Origin: Limnohabitans sp. MMS-10A-192
GTDB lineage: Bacteria; Pseudomonadota; Gammaproteobacteria; Burkholderiales; Burkholderiaceae_C
Direction: 5' to 3'
NCBI RefSeq assembly: GCF_003063335.1
Contig: NZ_NERX01000010.1
Span: forward strand, 1 to 56,513
Length of the DNA: 56,513 nt
The translations under genes were made by a program, and so were the position numbers. Of this stretch, positions 35,075 to 44,393 are shown one piece after another; the stretch's first letter is position 1; every line of letters starts with the position of its first letter. The notes beneath the pieces are model-generated. The model did no database searches and was not told where the DNA came from. It saw only the letters and a program-made list of their open reading frames with translations.

Positions 35075-35150
35075 AGCCGTTCGCCCGCCGTCCCCGCCTC
35101 CCTTAACGCAGGCAGGGACCTCTTTTTGTACCTCTGCTCGCAAGTCGGTA

Positions 35151-36389
35151 TCAGGCGCGCCGTAGCGGCAGCGCCGCGAGGCCACGGTAGGCGGGGTTCG
35201 CGCACCACTGCGGCTGGGTGCTGGCCAGTTGCAGGTCAGGCCAGCGCACGAGCAGGCGGCCGAGCACCACCTCGGCCTCCAGCCGCGTGAGCGCCGCGCC
35301 CAGGCAGACATGGACGCCTGAGCCGAAGGACAGCGCGCCCGGGTCGGCCCGCGTGATGTCGAGCGCCTCGGCCAGGGCGTGGCGCGCCGGGTCACGGTTG
35401 GCCGAGCCGATCAGGGCCAGCACCAAGTCGCCGCGGCGCAGCCGCTGGCCGTGCAGCATCAGGTCCGTCGTGACGCGCCTTCCCGTGTACTGCACCGGGC
35501 TGTCGTAGCGCAGCAGCTCGCGCACCGCGCCCGGCACCCCCGCCGGGTCCTGCCGCAGCCCCGCCCATTGCTCGGGGTGGCTCAAGAGCGCGAACAGGCC
35601 GTTGCCCAGCAGGTTGCGCGTGGTCTCGTGGCCGGCGAACAGCAGCATCGCGCATTGGGCCAGCAGCTCGGCATCGTCACGGATCTCGCCGCGCTCGCGC
35701 GCTTTGAGCAGCTCGCTCAGCAGGTCGTCCCCCGGCGCGGCGCGCTTGGCCGCCAGCTGCGCCTGGAAGTAGCGCGTCATCGCCAGCAGGCTGGCCTGGG
35801 CGCGGCGCGCCTGTTCCTGGCTGGGCTCGGGCGCGCCGATGAAGGCCGCCAGGTCGTCCGACCAAGCCATGACCTCGGCGCGGTCCGCGCCCTCAATGCC
35901 CAGGATGGCCGAGATCACGCGCACCGGCAGCGGGCGCGCGAGCCGGGCGATGAAGTCGAATTCATCGGCATGGTCCAGGCCGTCGATCAGCTCGTCGGCA
36001 ATGCGCGCGATCTGGGGCCTGAGCCGCGCCAGCGCCTCGGGCCTAAAGGCAGGCTGCAGCAGGGCGCGCAGCCGCCCATGGTCGGGCGCGTCGAGGAACA
36101 GCAGGGCACGCGCGAACAGCTGCTGGAAGCCCGCCAGCGCGCCGCGCTCGGCCGCAGCCTGGTTCACCCAGCCGCCGGTGCGCTGGGCCGCAAAGCGCGG
36201 ATCGCGCAGCACGCCTTCCACGTCGGCATGGCGCGTGAGCAGCCAGGCGCCGCCAAAGAATTCCTCGCTCCAGTGGATCGGCCCGGCTTCGCGCAAGGCC
36301 TGGTAAGTCGGATATGGGTTGGCCAGAAACGCGGCGTCGACGATGGGGCGCCCCAGCGGATGGGGCGGCGATGTCAGGACGGCGCTCAT
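35151..36389 (-). CDS. Cytochrome P450, BioI-like by context
   Basis: 412 residues, a soluble class I bacterial P450. I-helix oxygen motif AGHETT (252-257), K-helix ELLR (291-294), and heme loop [10 protein letters not shown] with the iron-ligating C362. CYP107-like layout. Its start overlaps the bioB stop by 4 bp, so it is the last gene of bioA-bioF-bioD-bioB-P450. In Bacillus, BioI (CYP107H1) splits the acyl chain of acyl-ACP to give pimeloyl-ACP, the BioF substrate. No bioC, bioH or bioZ is in the block, so this P450 is the natural candidate for the pimeloyl step; that role is inference. A ferredoxin/flavodoxin partner is not present. Confidence 0.85.
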   Translation of the reverse strand: MSAVLTSPPHPLGRPIVDAAFLANPYPTYQALREAGPIHWSEEFFGGAWLLTRHADVEGVLRDPRFAAQRTGGWVNQAAAERGALAGFQQLFARALLFLDAPDHGRLRALLQPAFRPEALARLRPQIARIADELIDGLDHADEFDFIARLARPLPVRVISAILGIEGADRAEVMAWSDDLAAFIGAPEPSQEQARRAQASLLAMTRYFQAQLAAKRAAPGDDLLSELLKARERGEIRDDAELLAQCAMLLFAGHETTRNLLGNGLFALLSHPEQWAGLRQDPAGVPGAVRELLRYDSPVQYTGRRVTTDLMLHGQRLRRGDLVLALIGSANRDPARHALAEALDITRADPGALSFGSGVHVCLGAALTRLEAEVVLGRLLVRWPDLQLASTQPQWCANPAYRGLAALPLRRA

Positions 36390-37426
36390 TCGCTCTGATC
36401 GTTGCGCGCCGCGGGCCGCTCACCCTGCGCCTTCAAGCCCAGGCGCTCGAACAGCCGGCGGTCCCGCTCGGCCTGGGGATTGCTGGTGGTCAGCAGCTTG
36501 TCGCCGTAGAAGATCGAATTGGCGCCGGCGGCGAAGCATAGCGCCTGCAGGGCCTCGTCCATCTGCTCGCGCCCGGCCGACAGGCGAACCATGGTGCGCG
36601 GCATGGCGATGCGGGCCACCGCGATGGTGCGAACGAACTCGAACGGATCGAGCGGCGCGGTATCCGCCAGCGGCGTGCCTTCGACCTGGACCAGGTTGTT
36701 GATCGGCACCGACTCGGGGTACGGGTCGAGGTTGGCGAGCTGAGCGATCAGCCCGGCGCGTTCGGTCCGGCTCTCGCCCATGCCGACGATGCCGCCGCAG
36801 CAGACGTTGATGCCGGCATCGCGCACGTGGGCCAGCGTGTCCAGCCGGTCCTGGTAGTTGCGGGTGCTGATGATGTTGCCGTAGAACTCGGGCGCGCTGT
36901 CCAGGTTGTGGTTGTAGTAGTCCAGTCCGGCCGATTTGAGTGCCTGCGCCTGCCCGGCTTCGAGCATGCCCAGCGTCATGCAGGTCTCCAGGCCCAGGGC
37001 CCGGACCTCGCGCACCATCTCGGTCACTTTCTCCATGTCGCGCTCCTTCGGGCTGCGCCAGGCCGCGCCCATGCAGAAGCGGGTCGCGCCCTGGGCCCTG
37101 GCGGCCTGCGCAGCCTCCACGACCTCGGCCAGCGGCATCAGCTTGCTGGCCTCGACGCCGGTTTCGAAATGGGCCGATTGCGGGCAGTAGCCGCAATCCT
37201 CGCTGCAGCCGCCGGTCTTGATCGACAGCAAGGTGGACAACTGCACTTCGTTCGGGTCGAAGTTCTCGCGGTGCACCTGCTGGGCCTGGTGCAGCAGGTC
37301 CATGAACGGCAGCGCGAACAGCGCCTCGACGTCGGCGACGCGCCAGCGCACCGCGGCGCCCGGGCTGTCGGGCGGGGTGCTGCGCGCGCGCAGGCCAGAA
37401 ATGTCGATGGTGGCTAAGGTGGTCAT
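36386..37426 (-). CDS. bioB: Biotin synthase
   Basis: 346 residues from the ATG at 37426. A radical SAM enzyme that inserts sulfur into dethiobiotin. C74, C78 and C81 in [13 protein letters not shown] bind the [4Fe-4S] cluster; further marks are [55 protein letters not shown] and the [2Fe-2S]-region arginine in [10 protein letters not shown]. Spacing to bioD is 32 bp, and the stop overlaps the P450 start. The sequence is intact and of usual length. Confidence 0.96.
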   Translation of the reverse strand: MTTLATIDISGLRARSTPPDSPGAAVRWRVADVEALFALPFMDLLHQAQQVHRENFDPNEVQLSTLLSIKTGGCSEDCGYCPQSAHFETGVEASKLMPLAEVVEAAQAARAQGATRFCMGAAWRSPKERDMEKVTEMVREVRALGLETCMTLGMLEAGQAQALKSAGLDYYNHNLDSAPEFYGNIISTRNYQDRLDTLAHVRDAGINVCCGGIVGMGESRTERAGLIAQLANLDPYPESVPINNLVQVEGTPLADTAPLDPFEFVRTIAVARIAMPRTMVRLSAGREQMDEALQALCFAAGANSIFYGDKLLTTSNPQAERDRRLFERLGLKAQGERPAARNDQSE

Positions 37427-37458
37427 GTCAGGTCCTTCATGCGAGGGGGTGAAACGTT

Positions 37459-38247
37459 TCAGGGAGCGGCGAACACGGTGCGCAGCGCCGCGTCGTCCAG
37501 GTGCGCGGCCACGGCAGCCGCGCCGGTTGCGGACAGCCGCGGCACGAGGCCGAGGCAGGGGGCCTGGTGCTGCCGCCACAGGCGTTCGCGCAGACAGGCG
37601 ATGTTCTCATCGATCCAGGGCATGCTGGCGTCAACGACGTTGCCGATCCAGCCAACCGGGCGCAGTCCGCGCGCGCGCACCGCTTCGGCGGTGAGCAGCG
37701 CATGGTTGATGCAGCCCAGGCGCAGGCCGACCACCAGCACCACGGGCAGGCCGAGGTCGGCAGCCAGACCGGCCGTGTCCCATTCCGGGCCGAGCGGCAC
37801 GCAGAAGCCACCGACGCCCTCGACCACCAGCACGTCGGCGCGCGCCGCCAGGTCGTTCGCGGCCTGCAGGATCACGCCGCGCTCGATGGCGCGGCCTTCC
37901 AGCGCCGCCGCGATGTGCGGCGCGCAGGCGGTGTCGAACTGGTAGGGACCGACCTCGGCGTCGGTCAGCGCGAGCGAACTGGCCAGGCGCAGGGTGCGCA
38001 CGTCGTCGTTGACGCGCACGCCGTCGACCAGCTCGGTGCCGGCCGCCACCGGCTTGAACCCGGCGCTGCGCCAGCCCTGCCGGGCGCACCAGTGCAGCAG
38101 CGCCGCGCTGATGCGGGTCTTGCCGACCTCGGTGTCGGTGCCGGTGACGAAGCAGCCGCGCGGCCTTGGCGAGAGGCTCACTGGAGTACCTTCGTGCTGC
38201 GCACTGCGGTGCGAGCTTGCTTGGGGACGGCCCGGCGCGGCGCTCAT
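37459..38247 (-). CDS. bioD: Dethiobiotin synthetase
   Basis: 262 residues from the ATG at 38247, supported by its 4-bp overlap with the bioF stop. The ATP-binding loop GTDTEVGKT is at 36-44, followed by FKPVAAGTE and [12 protein letters not shown]. It closes the ureido ring of DAPA with carbon dioxide and ATP. The N-terminal 30 residues before the P-loop domain are longer than typical, and a GTG near residue 23 is an alternative start. Part of the bioA-F-D-B unit. Confidence 0.93.
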   Translation of the reverse strand: MSAAPGRPQASSHRSAQHEGTPVSLSPRPRGCFVTGTDTEVGKTRISAALLHWCARQGWRSAGFKPVAAGTELVDGVRVNDDVRTLRLASSLALTDAEVGPYQFDTACAPHIAAALEGRAIERGVILQAANDLAARADVLVVEGVGGFCVPLGPEWDTAGLAADLGLPVVLVVGLRLGCINHALLTAEAVRARGLRPVGWIGNVVDASMPWIDENIACLRERLWRQHQAPCLGLVPRLSATGAAAVAAHLDDAALRTVFAAP

Positions 38248-39461
38248 GCGAGGTCCTTCGCAGCGTGGGCCAGGCCCTGGACCAGGCGCTGCACGTCGTC
38301 CGCGCTGTGCGTGGCACTGAGCGTGATGCGCAGCCGCGCTGTTCCAACCGGTACGGTGGGCGGGCGGATCGCCGGCACCCACAGGCCTTGCGCGTCAAGC
38401 GCGGCGGCCAGCGCCATCGCGGCGGCGTTGTCGCCGACGATCAGCGGCTGTATCGCGGTGGCCGAGTCGGCCAGGTGCCAGCCGAGCGCGGGGTGCGCTT
38501 CGGTCAGCGCGGTGAGTCCACTGCGCAATTGCGCGATACGCTGCTGCAAATTCGCACGGCGCCGGTCACCTTCCTCGCCGCCGATCAGCCGCAGGCTTTC
38601 GCGCAAGCCATGGGCCACGGCCGGCGGTGCTGCCGTCGTGTAGATGTAGGCGCGCGCCGCCTGGACCAGCCAGTCGATGATGGTGGGGTGCGCGGCCACA
38701 AAGGCGCCGCCCAGGCCGGCGGCCTTGCCGAGCGTGCCCATGACGATCAGGCGCTCGCTGCGCAGGCCAAAGTGCGCCAGGCTGCCGCGGCCTTGCGGCC
38801 CGAGCACGCCGAAGCCGTGCGCGTCGTCCACGATCAGCCAGGCATCATGGCGTTCGGCCAGGGCGAGCAGCCCGGGCAGGTCGGCCAGGTCGCCATCCAT
38901 GCTGAACACGGCGTCGGTCACGATCAGCTTGACCGGCGTGGTGCAGCGTTCGAGCTGGCGCGCCAGCACCGCGAGATTGCCGTGGGCGTAGCGCTGCATG
39001 GCCGCCTTGGCCAGCAGGGCGCCGTCGATCAGCGAGGCGTGGTTGAGCTTGTCGGCAAAGATCGTGGCGCTGGCGTCGCCCAGCGCGGTGAGCAGCGCCA
39101 GGTTGGCCATGTAGCCGGTGCAGAAGCTCAGCGCCCGCGCGCCCGGAATGGACGGCGCCAGCCAGGCGGCCAGGTCGTCTTCGAGCGCGGCATGGGCGCG
39201 CGAGTGGCCGCTGATCAGGTGCGAGGCGCCGCTGCCCGCACCATGGCGCCGCGCGCCCTCGGCCAGCGCCTCGATCAGCGCCGGGTGGTTCGCCAGGCCC
39301 AGGTAGTCGTTGCTGCAGAACGCGAGCAGCTCGCGCGCCGGTGCGTCACCCACGCTGACGCGCTGGTGCGGCGCGCAGGGCGATTCGGCGATACGCCGCT
39401 GGCGCCGCAGCGCCTGCGCTTCGCGCTCACGCAGTTGGCGGTTCAGGTGGTCTATCAGCAT
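38244..39461 (-). CDS. bioF: 8-amino-7-oxononanoate synthase
   Basis: 405 residues. A PLP enzyme of the alpha-oxoamine synthase family joining pimeloyl thioester and alanine. Segments: [32 protein letters not shown] (read in two parts, SGASHLISG and HAALED), [22 protein letters not shown] and the PLP-lysine region [13 protein letters not shown]. It overlaps bioA by 35 bp and bioD by 4 bp. Confidence 0.95.
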   Translation of the reverse strand: MLIDHLNRQLREREAQALRRQRRIAESPCAPHQRVSVGDAPARELLAFCSNDYLGLANHPALIEALAEGARRHGAGSGASHLISGHSRAHAALEDDLAAWLAPSIPGARALSFCTGYMANLALLTALGDASATIFADKLNHASLIDGALLAKAAMQRYAHGNLAVLARQLERCTTPVKLIVTDAVFSMDGDLADLPGLLALAERHDAWLIVDDAHGFGVLGPQGRGSLAHFGLRSERLIVMGTLGKAAGLGGAFVAAHPTIIDWLVQAARAYIYTTAAPPAVAHGLRESLRLIGGEEGDRRRANLQQRIAQLRSGLTALTEAHPALGWHLADSATAIQPLIVGDNAAAMALAAALDAQGLWVPAIRPPTVPVGTARLRITLSATHSADDVQRLVQGLAHAAKDLA

Positions 39462-40818
39462 CGGAGCGGCGCTGGTTCAGCACGTCGTCGAGTGTGGCCA
39501 TCACGCGCCCGGCCAGCCAGGCTGACAGTTCGTCGTCGAGCACATAGGGCGGCATCAGGTAGACCGTGCGGCCGATCGGTCGGATCATCAGCTCGCGTTC
39601 GCGGCCGGCCAGATGGAAGCGCTCGGCAAAGCGCGGGCCCGCGAAGGGCTCGCGCACGTCGAAGGCCCAGATCATGCCGCGCTGGCGGAAATGCTCGATG
39701 CGCGGGTCGGCTTGCAGCGGCGCGAGCGCGGCCGTGAGCATGGCGGCGCGTTCACGATTGCGCTGCAGTACCTGCTCCTCCTCGAAGCGGTCGAGCACCG
39801 CGAGTGCCGCGCGGCAGGCCAGCGCATTGCCGGTGTAGGAGTGGGAATGCAGGAAGCCACGCGCCACGTCGTCGTCGAGGAAGGCTTCGTAGATGCTGTC
39901 GCGCGAGAGCACCAGCGACAGCGGCAGGTAGCCGCCGCTGATGCCCTTGGACAGGCAGACCAGGTCGGGCCAGATCGGAGATTCTCCCGGCAGCGCGGCC
40001 TGCTCAAAGGCAAAGAAGGTCCCGGTGCGGCCGCAGCCAACCGCGATCTCGTCGGCGATCAGGTGCACCTGGTACTGGTCGCACAGTGCGCGCGCGGTGC
40101 GCAGGTAGGCGGGGTCGTGCATGGCCATGCCCGTGGCGCCCTGCACCAGCGGCTCGAGGATCAGGGCGGCTATGTGCTCGTGGCGCGCTTCGAACAGTGC
40201 CTGCAGGTCCGCTGCGGCACGCTGCGCCACGTCGGCGGCGGACTCGCCGGGCGCGGCCTGGCGCGCGTCTGGCGACATGACCTGGTGCGCGCGCATCAGC
40301 AGCGGATCGTAGGCGTCGCGGAACACCTGGACGTCGGTGACCGCCAGTGCGCCCAGGGTTTCGCCGTGATAGCCCTGGCGCAGGCAGACGAACTCCTGCT
40401 TGGCCGGCCGGCCGCGGTTGCGCCAGCAGTGGAAGCTCATCTTCAGCGCGATCTCGACCGCCGAGGCGCCGTCGCTGGCGAAGAAGCAATGGCCGAGCAC
40501 GCTGCCGGTCCGTGCCGACAGGCGCTCGGCCAGTTCGACCGCCGGCTTGTGGGTGCAGCCGGCCAGCATCACGTGCGGCAGGGTGTCTAGCTGGTCCTTG
40601 ATCGCCGCGTTGATGCGTGCATCGTCGTGGCCGAACAGGTTGACCCACCAGGAGCTGATGGCGTCGAAATAGCGGCTGCCCTGGTCGTCGAACAGCCAGG
40701 GGCCCTGGCCACGCACGATAGGCAATGGCGGCATCTGGGCCGCGCGCTGCATCTGCGTGCAGGGATGCCAGATATGAGTCAGGCTGCGCTGTTGCAGGTC
40801 GGAAGAGGCGTGGCGCAT
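39427..40818 (-). CDS. bioA: Adenosylmethionine--8-amino-7-oxononanoate transaminase
   Basis: 463 residues, class III PLP aminotransferase. The start [10 protein letters not shown] and [17 protein letters not shown] are typical of Bio[25 protein letters not shown] and [16 protein letters not shown] with the PLP lysine follow. It forms DAPA using S-adenosylmethionine as amino donor. It is the first gene of the biotin operon. An open frame of about 60 codons (40779-40964, minus) with a GAGGAG site overlaps its start and might be a leader peptide, but there is no independent support for it. Confidence 0.95.
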   Translation of the reverse strand: MRHASSDLQQRSLTHIWHPCTQMQRAAQMPPLPIVRGQGPWLFDDQGSRYFDAISSWWVNLFGHDDARINAAIKDQLDTLPHVMLAGCTHKPAVELAERLSARTGSVLGHCFFASDGASAVEIALKMSFHCWRNRGRPAKQEFVCLRQGYHGETLGALAVTDVQVFRDAYDPLLMRAHQVMSPDARQAAPGESAADVAQRAAADLQALFEARHEHIAALILEPLVQGATGMAMHDPAYLRTARALCDQYQVHLIADEIAVGCGRTGTFFAFEQAALPGESPIWPDLVCLSKGISGGYLPLSLVLSRDSIYEAFLDDDVARGFLHSHSYTGNALACRAALAVLDRFEEEQVLQRNRERAAMLTAALAPLQADPRIEHFRQRGMIWAFDVREPFAGPRFAERFHLAGRERELMIRPIGRTVYLMPPYVLDDELSAWLAGRVMATLDDVLNQRRSDADRPPEPPTA

Positions 40819-41221
40819 GACTCGCTAAGTGAGGGGGTTGGCAAGGGCTCGCATCCAGGCACGGGTGCGGGCGTTTCTGTGACCGACGGAAGCCCGAGCG
40901 GCGGCACAGTGGCCTGGGCCGGCGATGCGATGTGGCCTTCGCATGCGGCAGAGGTGTAATCCATTTTACTGAATCTCCTCAGCAACAGTGATTCGGGCTG
41001 GCTTGCGGGTAATCTTAATTAATTATTATAGATCACATTGAATGAATCCGCAGCGTTATCACGGCACCGCCCGCGCGCGATGCGGTGCCGAGGTTCGGCA
41101 ACCCTTTACTTCTTTTCCGAGAAGGTCCTTCTCCCACGCCGATCTGCCAGGCGCTGGCGAACGCATGAGTCAGCCGTCGATGAGGCGTGTGAAGCGGCGG
41201 GCTGGCCACCTTCGCGCGCCA
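40819..41221. promoter_or_regulatory. Control region of the biotin operon (bioA promoter)
   Basis: About 400 bp without a firm gene between bioA and panD. On the minus strand a good -10 hexamer TATAAT (41025-41030) lies in A/T-rich DNA that contrasts with its surroundings; the -35 is weak. TTATAGATCA (41026-41035) matches the BioR repressor consensus TTATAGATAA at 9 of 10 positions, placed over the -10; BioR itself is not in the window. A GAGGAG-preceded leader frame follows downstream. Confidence 0.4.
41062..41090. terminator. Strong hairpin between panD and bioA units
   Basis: CGGCACCGC (41062-41070) and GCGGTGCCG (41082-41090) form a perfect 9-bp G/C-rich stem with an 11-base loop. No T-run follows on the minus strand, so if it ends the nadB-queE-queD-panD transcript it does so imperfectly; it may alternatively shape bioA upstream DNA. 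Confidence 0.4.
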
Positions 41222-41602
41222 TCAAAGGTGCTGGGTCGGCACCTTGTGGCGCAGCTCGGTCTGCCGGTTCTTGTCGTCGACGAACACCAGCTGGGGTTCA
41301 TGGCCGGCAAGCTGGTCGTTGTGCACCTGGGCGAAAGCCGCAATGATGATCAGGTCGCCCACGGCGGCGCGGCGCGCGGCCGAGCCGTTGACGGAAATCA
41401 TGCCGGAGCCGCGTTCCCCCCGAATGGCGTAAGTGACGAAGCGCTCGCCGTTGTCGATGTTCCAGATGTGGATCTGTTCATTTTCGGCGATGTCGGCGGC
41501 GTCCAGCAGGTCTTCATCAATGGCGCAGGAACCTTCGTAATGCAGCTCGCACTGGGTCACGGCAACGCGGTGGATCTTGGACTTGAGCAGGGTGCGGAAC
41601 AT
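41222..41602 (-). CDS. panD: Aspartate 1-decarboxylase
   Basis: 126 residues. A pyruvoyl enzyme that turns aspartate into beta-alanine for PanC. The self-cleavage site is Gly24-Ser25 in YEGSCAID, with RVAVTQ before it and [13 protein letters not shown] and the [15 protein letters not shown] segment behind. AGGAAA lies just upstream of the ATG. It is the last gene of nadB-queE-queD-panD, 60 bp after queD, so pantothenate and NAD genes are interlaced in one transcript. Confidence 0.95.
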   Translation of the reverse strand: MFRTLLKSKIHRVAVTQCELHYEGSCAIDEDLLDAADIAENEQIHIWNIDNGERFVTYAIRGERGSGMISVNGSAARRAAVGDLIIIAAFAQVHNDQLAGHEPQLVFVDDKNRQTELRHKVPTQHL

Positions 41603-41662
41603 GGGGTTTCCTCGGAATCAAAAAGTGGACGGAACAGGGCGGCAACGCCTGGCGCGTCGGAC

Positions 41663-42031
41663 TCAGGGCTTGAGCTCCAGCGTGCAGGCGTCGCCCAGCG
41701 CCTCGCGCCAGACGCGCACGCGGGACAGGCGGGGGCTAAAATCGGGCATCTCGTTGGCGATGAACAGGCAGAGGTTTTCCAGCGTCGGCGCGCCCAGGCC
41801 GGGCACCTCGTCGAGCATGTGGTGGTCCAGCAGTTCGCGCACCTCGTCCAGGCGCCGGCGCAGCAGGCCCAGGTCGATCACCATGCCGGTGTCCGGGTTG
41901 CGCGGGCCGGCCAGCCAGACCTCGGCGTGGTAGGTGTGGCCATGGATGCGGCGGCTGCCTTCGGCCTCGATCTCGCGTTTCAGGGTGTGGGCCGCATCGA
42001 AGAAAAAGCGTTGGCTGACGGTGAACAACAT
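41663..42031 (-). CDS. 6-pyruvoyl-tetrahydropterin/QueD-family protein lacking the usual catalytic Cys
   Basis: 122 residues of the tetrahydropterin-fold family. Zinc ligands are H15 (DAAHTL), H30 and H32 (RRIHGHTYH), and DHHMLDEV and PTLENL follow as in QueD. In QueD and PTPS-II the catalytic Cys lies four residues before the first His of HGH; here that position is Ser26 (GSRRIHGH). Glu22 and Glu24 lie close by, reminiscent of the PTPS-III variant where Glu replaces Cys. So the reaction may not be that of canonical 6-carboxytetrahydropterin synthase. It lies 14 bp after queE. Confidence 0.85.
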   Translation of the reverse strand: MLFTVSQRFFFDAAHTLKREIEAEGSRRIHGHTYHAEVWLAGPRNPDTGMVIDLGLLRRRLDEVRELLDHHMLDEVPGLGAPTLENLCLFIANEMPDFSPRLSRVRVWREALGDACTLELKP

Positions 42032-42045
42032 GAGTCTCTCGGCTT

Positions 42046-42684
42046 TCAGCGGATGCCGCTGATCTTGTGGGTTTGCAGGCTCAGCCGCCAGACTGGGTCG
42101 CGCAGGCAGGCGGCGATGCAGGTGGCGGTGTTGGCGGCCTGGGCGGGTCCGTCCATGGGCTGCAGGAAGCGGTGGGTGAATTGTCCGGTGCGGGCGATGG
42201 CCTGCAGGTCCAGGCCCGGCTGGGGCCAGACCAGCTTGAGCTCTTGGCCTTGACGCTGCACCCAGGGCGCGCTGGCCTTGGGGCTCACGCAGAGCCAGTC
42301 GATGCCGGGTGGCGCGGCGACCGTGCCATTGGTTTCCACGGCAATGCGGAAACCGCGCGCGTGCAGCGCGTCGACCAAGGCCTCGTCCACCTGCAGCAGC
42401 GGTTCGCCACCGGTCAGCACCGTCAGGCGGTGAGCATCATCGCCGGCCGGCCACTGCGCCGCGATCAGTGCCGCCAGTTCGTCGGCCTGCGCGAACTTGC
42501 CGCCCAGCGTGCCGTCGGTGCCGACGAAGTCGGTGTCGCAGAAGCGGCAGACGGCGTCGGCGCGGTCCTCCTCGCGGCCGCTCCAGAGGTTGCAGCCGGC
42601 AAAGCGGCAGAACACGGCGGGCATGCCGGTCTGCGCGCCTTCGCCCTGCAGGGTGTAGAAGATTTCCTTGACGCTGTAAGTCAT
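42046..42684 (-). CDS. queE: 7-carboxy-7-deazaguanine synthase QueE
   Basis: 212 residues from the ATG at 42684, which overlaps the nadB stop. A radical SAM enzyme contracting carboxytetrahydropterin to CDG. The start is YSVKEIFYTLQGEGAQTG; the cluster cysteines C31, C46 and C49 (CNLWSG and CRFCDTDF) show the long C-x14-C-x2-C spacing of the Burkholderia-type QueE. LTGGEPLLQVD, VETNGT and WLCVSPK follow. queC and queF, required to reach preQ1, are not in the block. Confidence 0.93.
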   Translation of the reverse strand: MTYSVKEIFYTLQGEGAQTGMPAVFCRFAGCNLWSGREEDRADAVCRFCDTDFVGTDGTLGGKFAQADELAALIAAQWPAGDDAHRLTVLTGGEPLLQVDEALVDALHARGFRIAVETNGTVAAPPGIDWLCVSPKASAPWVQRQGQELKLVWPQPGLDLQAIARTGQFTHRFLQPMDGPAQAANTATCIAACLRDPVWRLSLQTHKISGIR

Positions 42685-44288
42685 GCGCCCTCCATGCCGG
42701 GACCCGAGGGCGTCAGCACCGTGTTGACCGCCTGCGGCAGCTGCGCCGGGTAGTCTCGGCTGAAGTGCAGGCCGCGGCTTTCGTGGCGGGCCTGGGCGGA
42801 GCGCACGATCAGGTCGGCCACCTGCACCAGGTTGCGCAGTTCCAGCAGGTCGCGCGTGACGTGAAAGGCGCTGTAGTACTCGTCGATTTCCTGCTGCAGC
42901 AACGCGATGCGGTGCGCCGCGCGCTCCAGGCGCTTGTTGGTGCGCACGATGCCAACGTAGTCCCACATGAAGCGGCGCAGTTCGTCCCAGTTGTGCGAAA
43001 TCACCGCGGTCTCATCGGCGTCGGTGACGCGGCTATCGTCCCAGTCGGGCAGGGCGGGCGGGGCGGCGCGCGGTGATTGCGCGATGTCTTGCGCCGCCGC
43101 GCGCGCGAAAACCATGCATTCGACCAGTGAATTGCTGGCTAGCCGGTTGGCGCCGTGCAGGCCGGTGCAGCTGGTCTCGCCGATCGCATACAGGCCGGGC
43201 AGGGTGGTTCGGCCGGCCAGGTCGGCCAGCACGCCGCCGCAGGTGTAGTGCGCGGCTGGCACCACGGGAATCGGCTGGTTCGTGATGTCGATGCCCAGTT
43301 CCAGGCAGCGCGCATGGATGTTGGGGAAATGTTCCCGGATGAAGGCGGCTGGCTGGTGCGAGATGTCGAGGTAGATGCAGTCCAGACCGTGCTTCTTCAT
43401 TTCGAAGTCGATGGCGCGGGCCACGACGTCACGCGGGGCCAGCTCGGCGCGCGCGTCGTGCTGCGGCATGAAGCGCGCGCCCCCGGCCGATTCGGGTAGC
43501 AGCAGCCGCCCGCCCTCACCGCGCACCGCCTCGGAGATGAGGAAGGACTTGGCGTGCGGGTGGTACAGGCAGGTCGGGTGGAACTGGATGAACTCCATGT
43601 TGGCCACCTGACAACCGGCGCGCCAGGCGGCTGCGATGCCGTCGCCGGTGGCGGTGTCGGGGTTGGTGGTGTAGAGGTAGACCTTGCCCGCGCCGCCGGT
43701 GGCCAGGATGGTGTGGGGCGCGCGGAAGGTGATCACCCGGTCGGTCGCTTCGTCCAGCGCGTAAAGGCCCAGGCACTCGTCGTGCGCCAGACCGAGCTTT
43801 CGGCCGGTGATCAGGTCCACCAGCGTGTGGTTTTCCAGCAGCGTGATGTTCGGCGACTGGCGCACGCGCTCGATCAGTGTGCGCTGCACTGCCGCACCAG
43901 TGGCATCGGTCACGTGCACGATGCGGCGCTGGCTGTGGCCGCCTTCGCGCGTGAGGTGCAGCTGACCGTCCTCGCGCGAGAACGGCACGCCGAGTTCTTG
44001 CAGCCAGACGATGCTTTCGGGCGCATGCTCGACGACGAAGCGCGTGGCGGCCGCGTCGCAGAGGCCGGCGCCCGCGACCAGTGTGTCCTCCACGTGCGCC
44101 TCGAAGCTGTCGCCCTCGGCGAGCACGGCGGCGATGCCGCCCTGGGCCCAGGCGCTGGAGCCATCGCCCAGCGTGCACTTTGTGATCACGGCGACGTGGT
44201 GCGTAGCGGCCAGGTGCAAGGCCGCGCTGAGGCCCGCCAGGCCGCTGCCGACAATCAGCACATCGAAAGAGCGGGAAATTTCAGCCAT
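42681..44288 (-). CDS. nadB: L-aspartate oxidase
   Basis: 535 residues from the ATG at 44288. A flavoprotein oxidising aspartate to iminoaspartate for NadA. FAD-binding VGSGLAGLSAALH near the start, then GDGSSAWAQGGIAAVL, the fumarate-reductase-like THEGGHS-type segment (TREGGHSQRRI), HPTCLYHP, the active-site stretch SEAVRGEGGRLL and EVSCTGLHGANRLASNSLVE (read as TSCTGLHGANRLASNSL). It heads the operon nadB-queE-queD-panD; the first 105 bp upstream end at the truncated livH. Confidence 0.95.
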   Translation of the reverse strand: MAEISRSFDVLIVGSGLAGLSAALHLAATHHVAVITKCTLGDGSSAWAQGGIAAVLAEGDSFEAHVEDTLVAGAGLCDAAATRFVVEHAPESIVWLQELGVPFSREDGQLHLTREGGHSQRRIVHVTDATGAAVQRTLIERVRQSPNITLLENHTLVDLITGRKLGLAHDECLGLYALDEATDRVITFRAPHTILATGGAGKVYLYTTNPDTATGDGIAAAWRAGCQVANMEFIQFHPTCLYHPHAKSFLISEAVRGEGGRLLLPESAGGARFMPQHDARAELAPRDVVARAIDFEMKKHGLDCIYLDISHQPAAFIREHFPNIHARCLELGIDITNQPIPVVPAAHYTCGGVLADLAGRTTLPGLYAIGETSCTGLHGANRLASNSLVECMVFARAAAQDIAQSPRAAPPALPDWDDSRVTDADETAVISHNWDELRRFMWDYVGIVRTNKRLERAAHRIALLQQEIDEYYSAFHVTRDLLELRNLVQVADLIVRSAQARHESRGLHFSRDYPAQLPQAVNTVLTPSGPGMEGA

Positions 44289-44393
44289 GAAGGGTCTTGA
44301 TTGAGGAAGGATGTTGAATGGCAACGCAAAGTGAGCCACTATTTGCAACCAATATTGAGCCACCGGTTTTTAAATAATTTAGCCTAGTCGGTT

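Noticed and set aside
40779..40964. A 61-codon gene upstream of and overlapping bioA
   Set aside because: It has a plausible ribosome site but Pro/Ser-rich composition, no family resemblance, and overlaps the real bioA start; retained only as a possible leader in the bioA entry.
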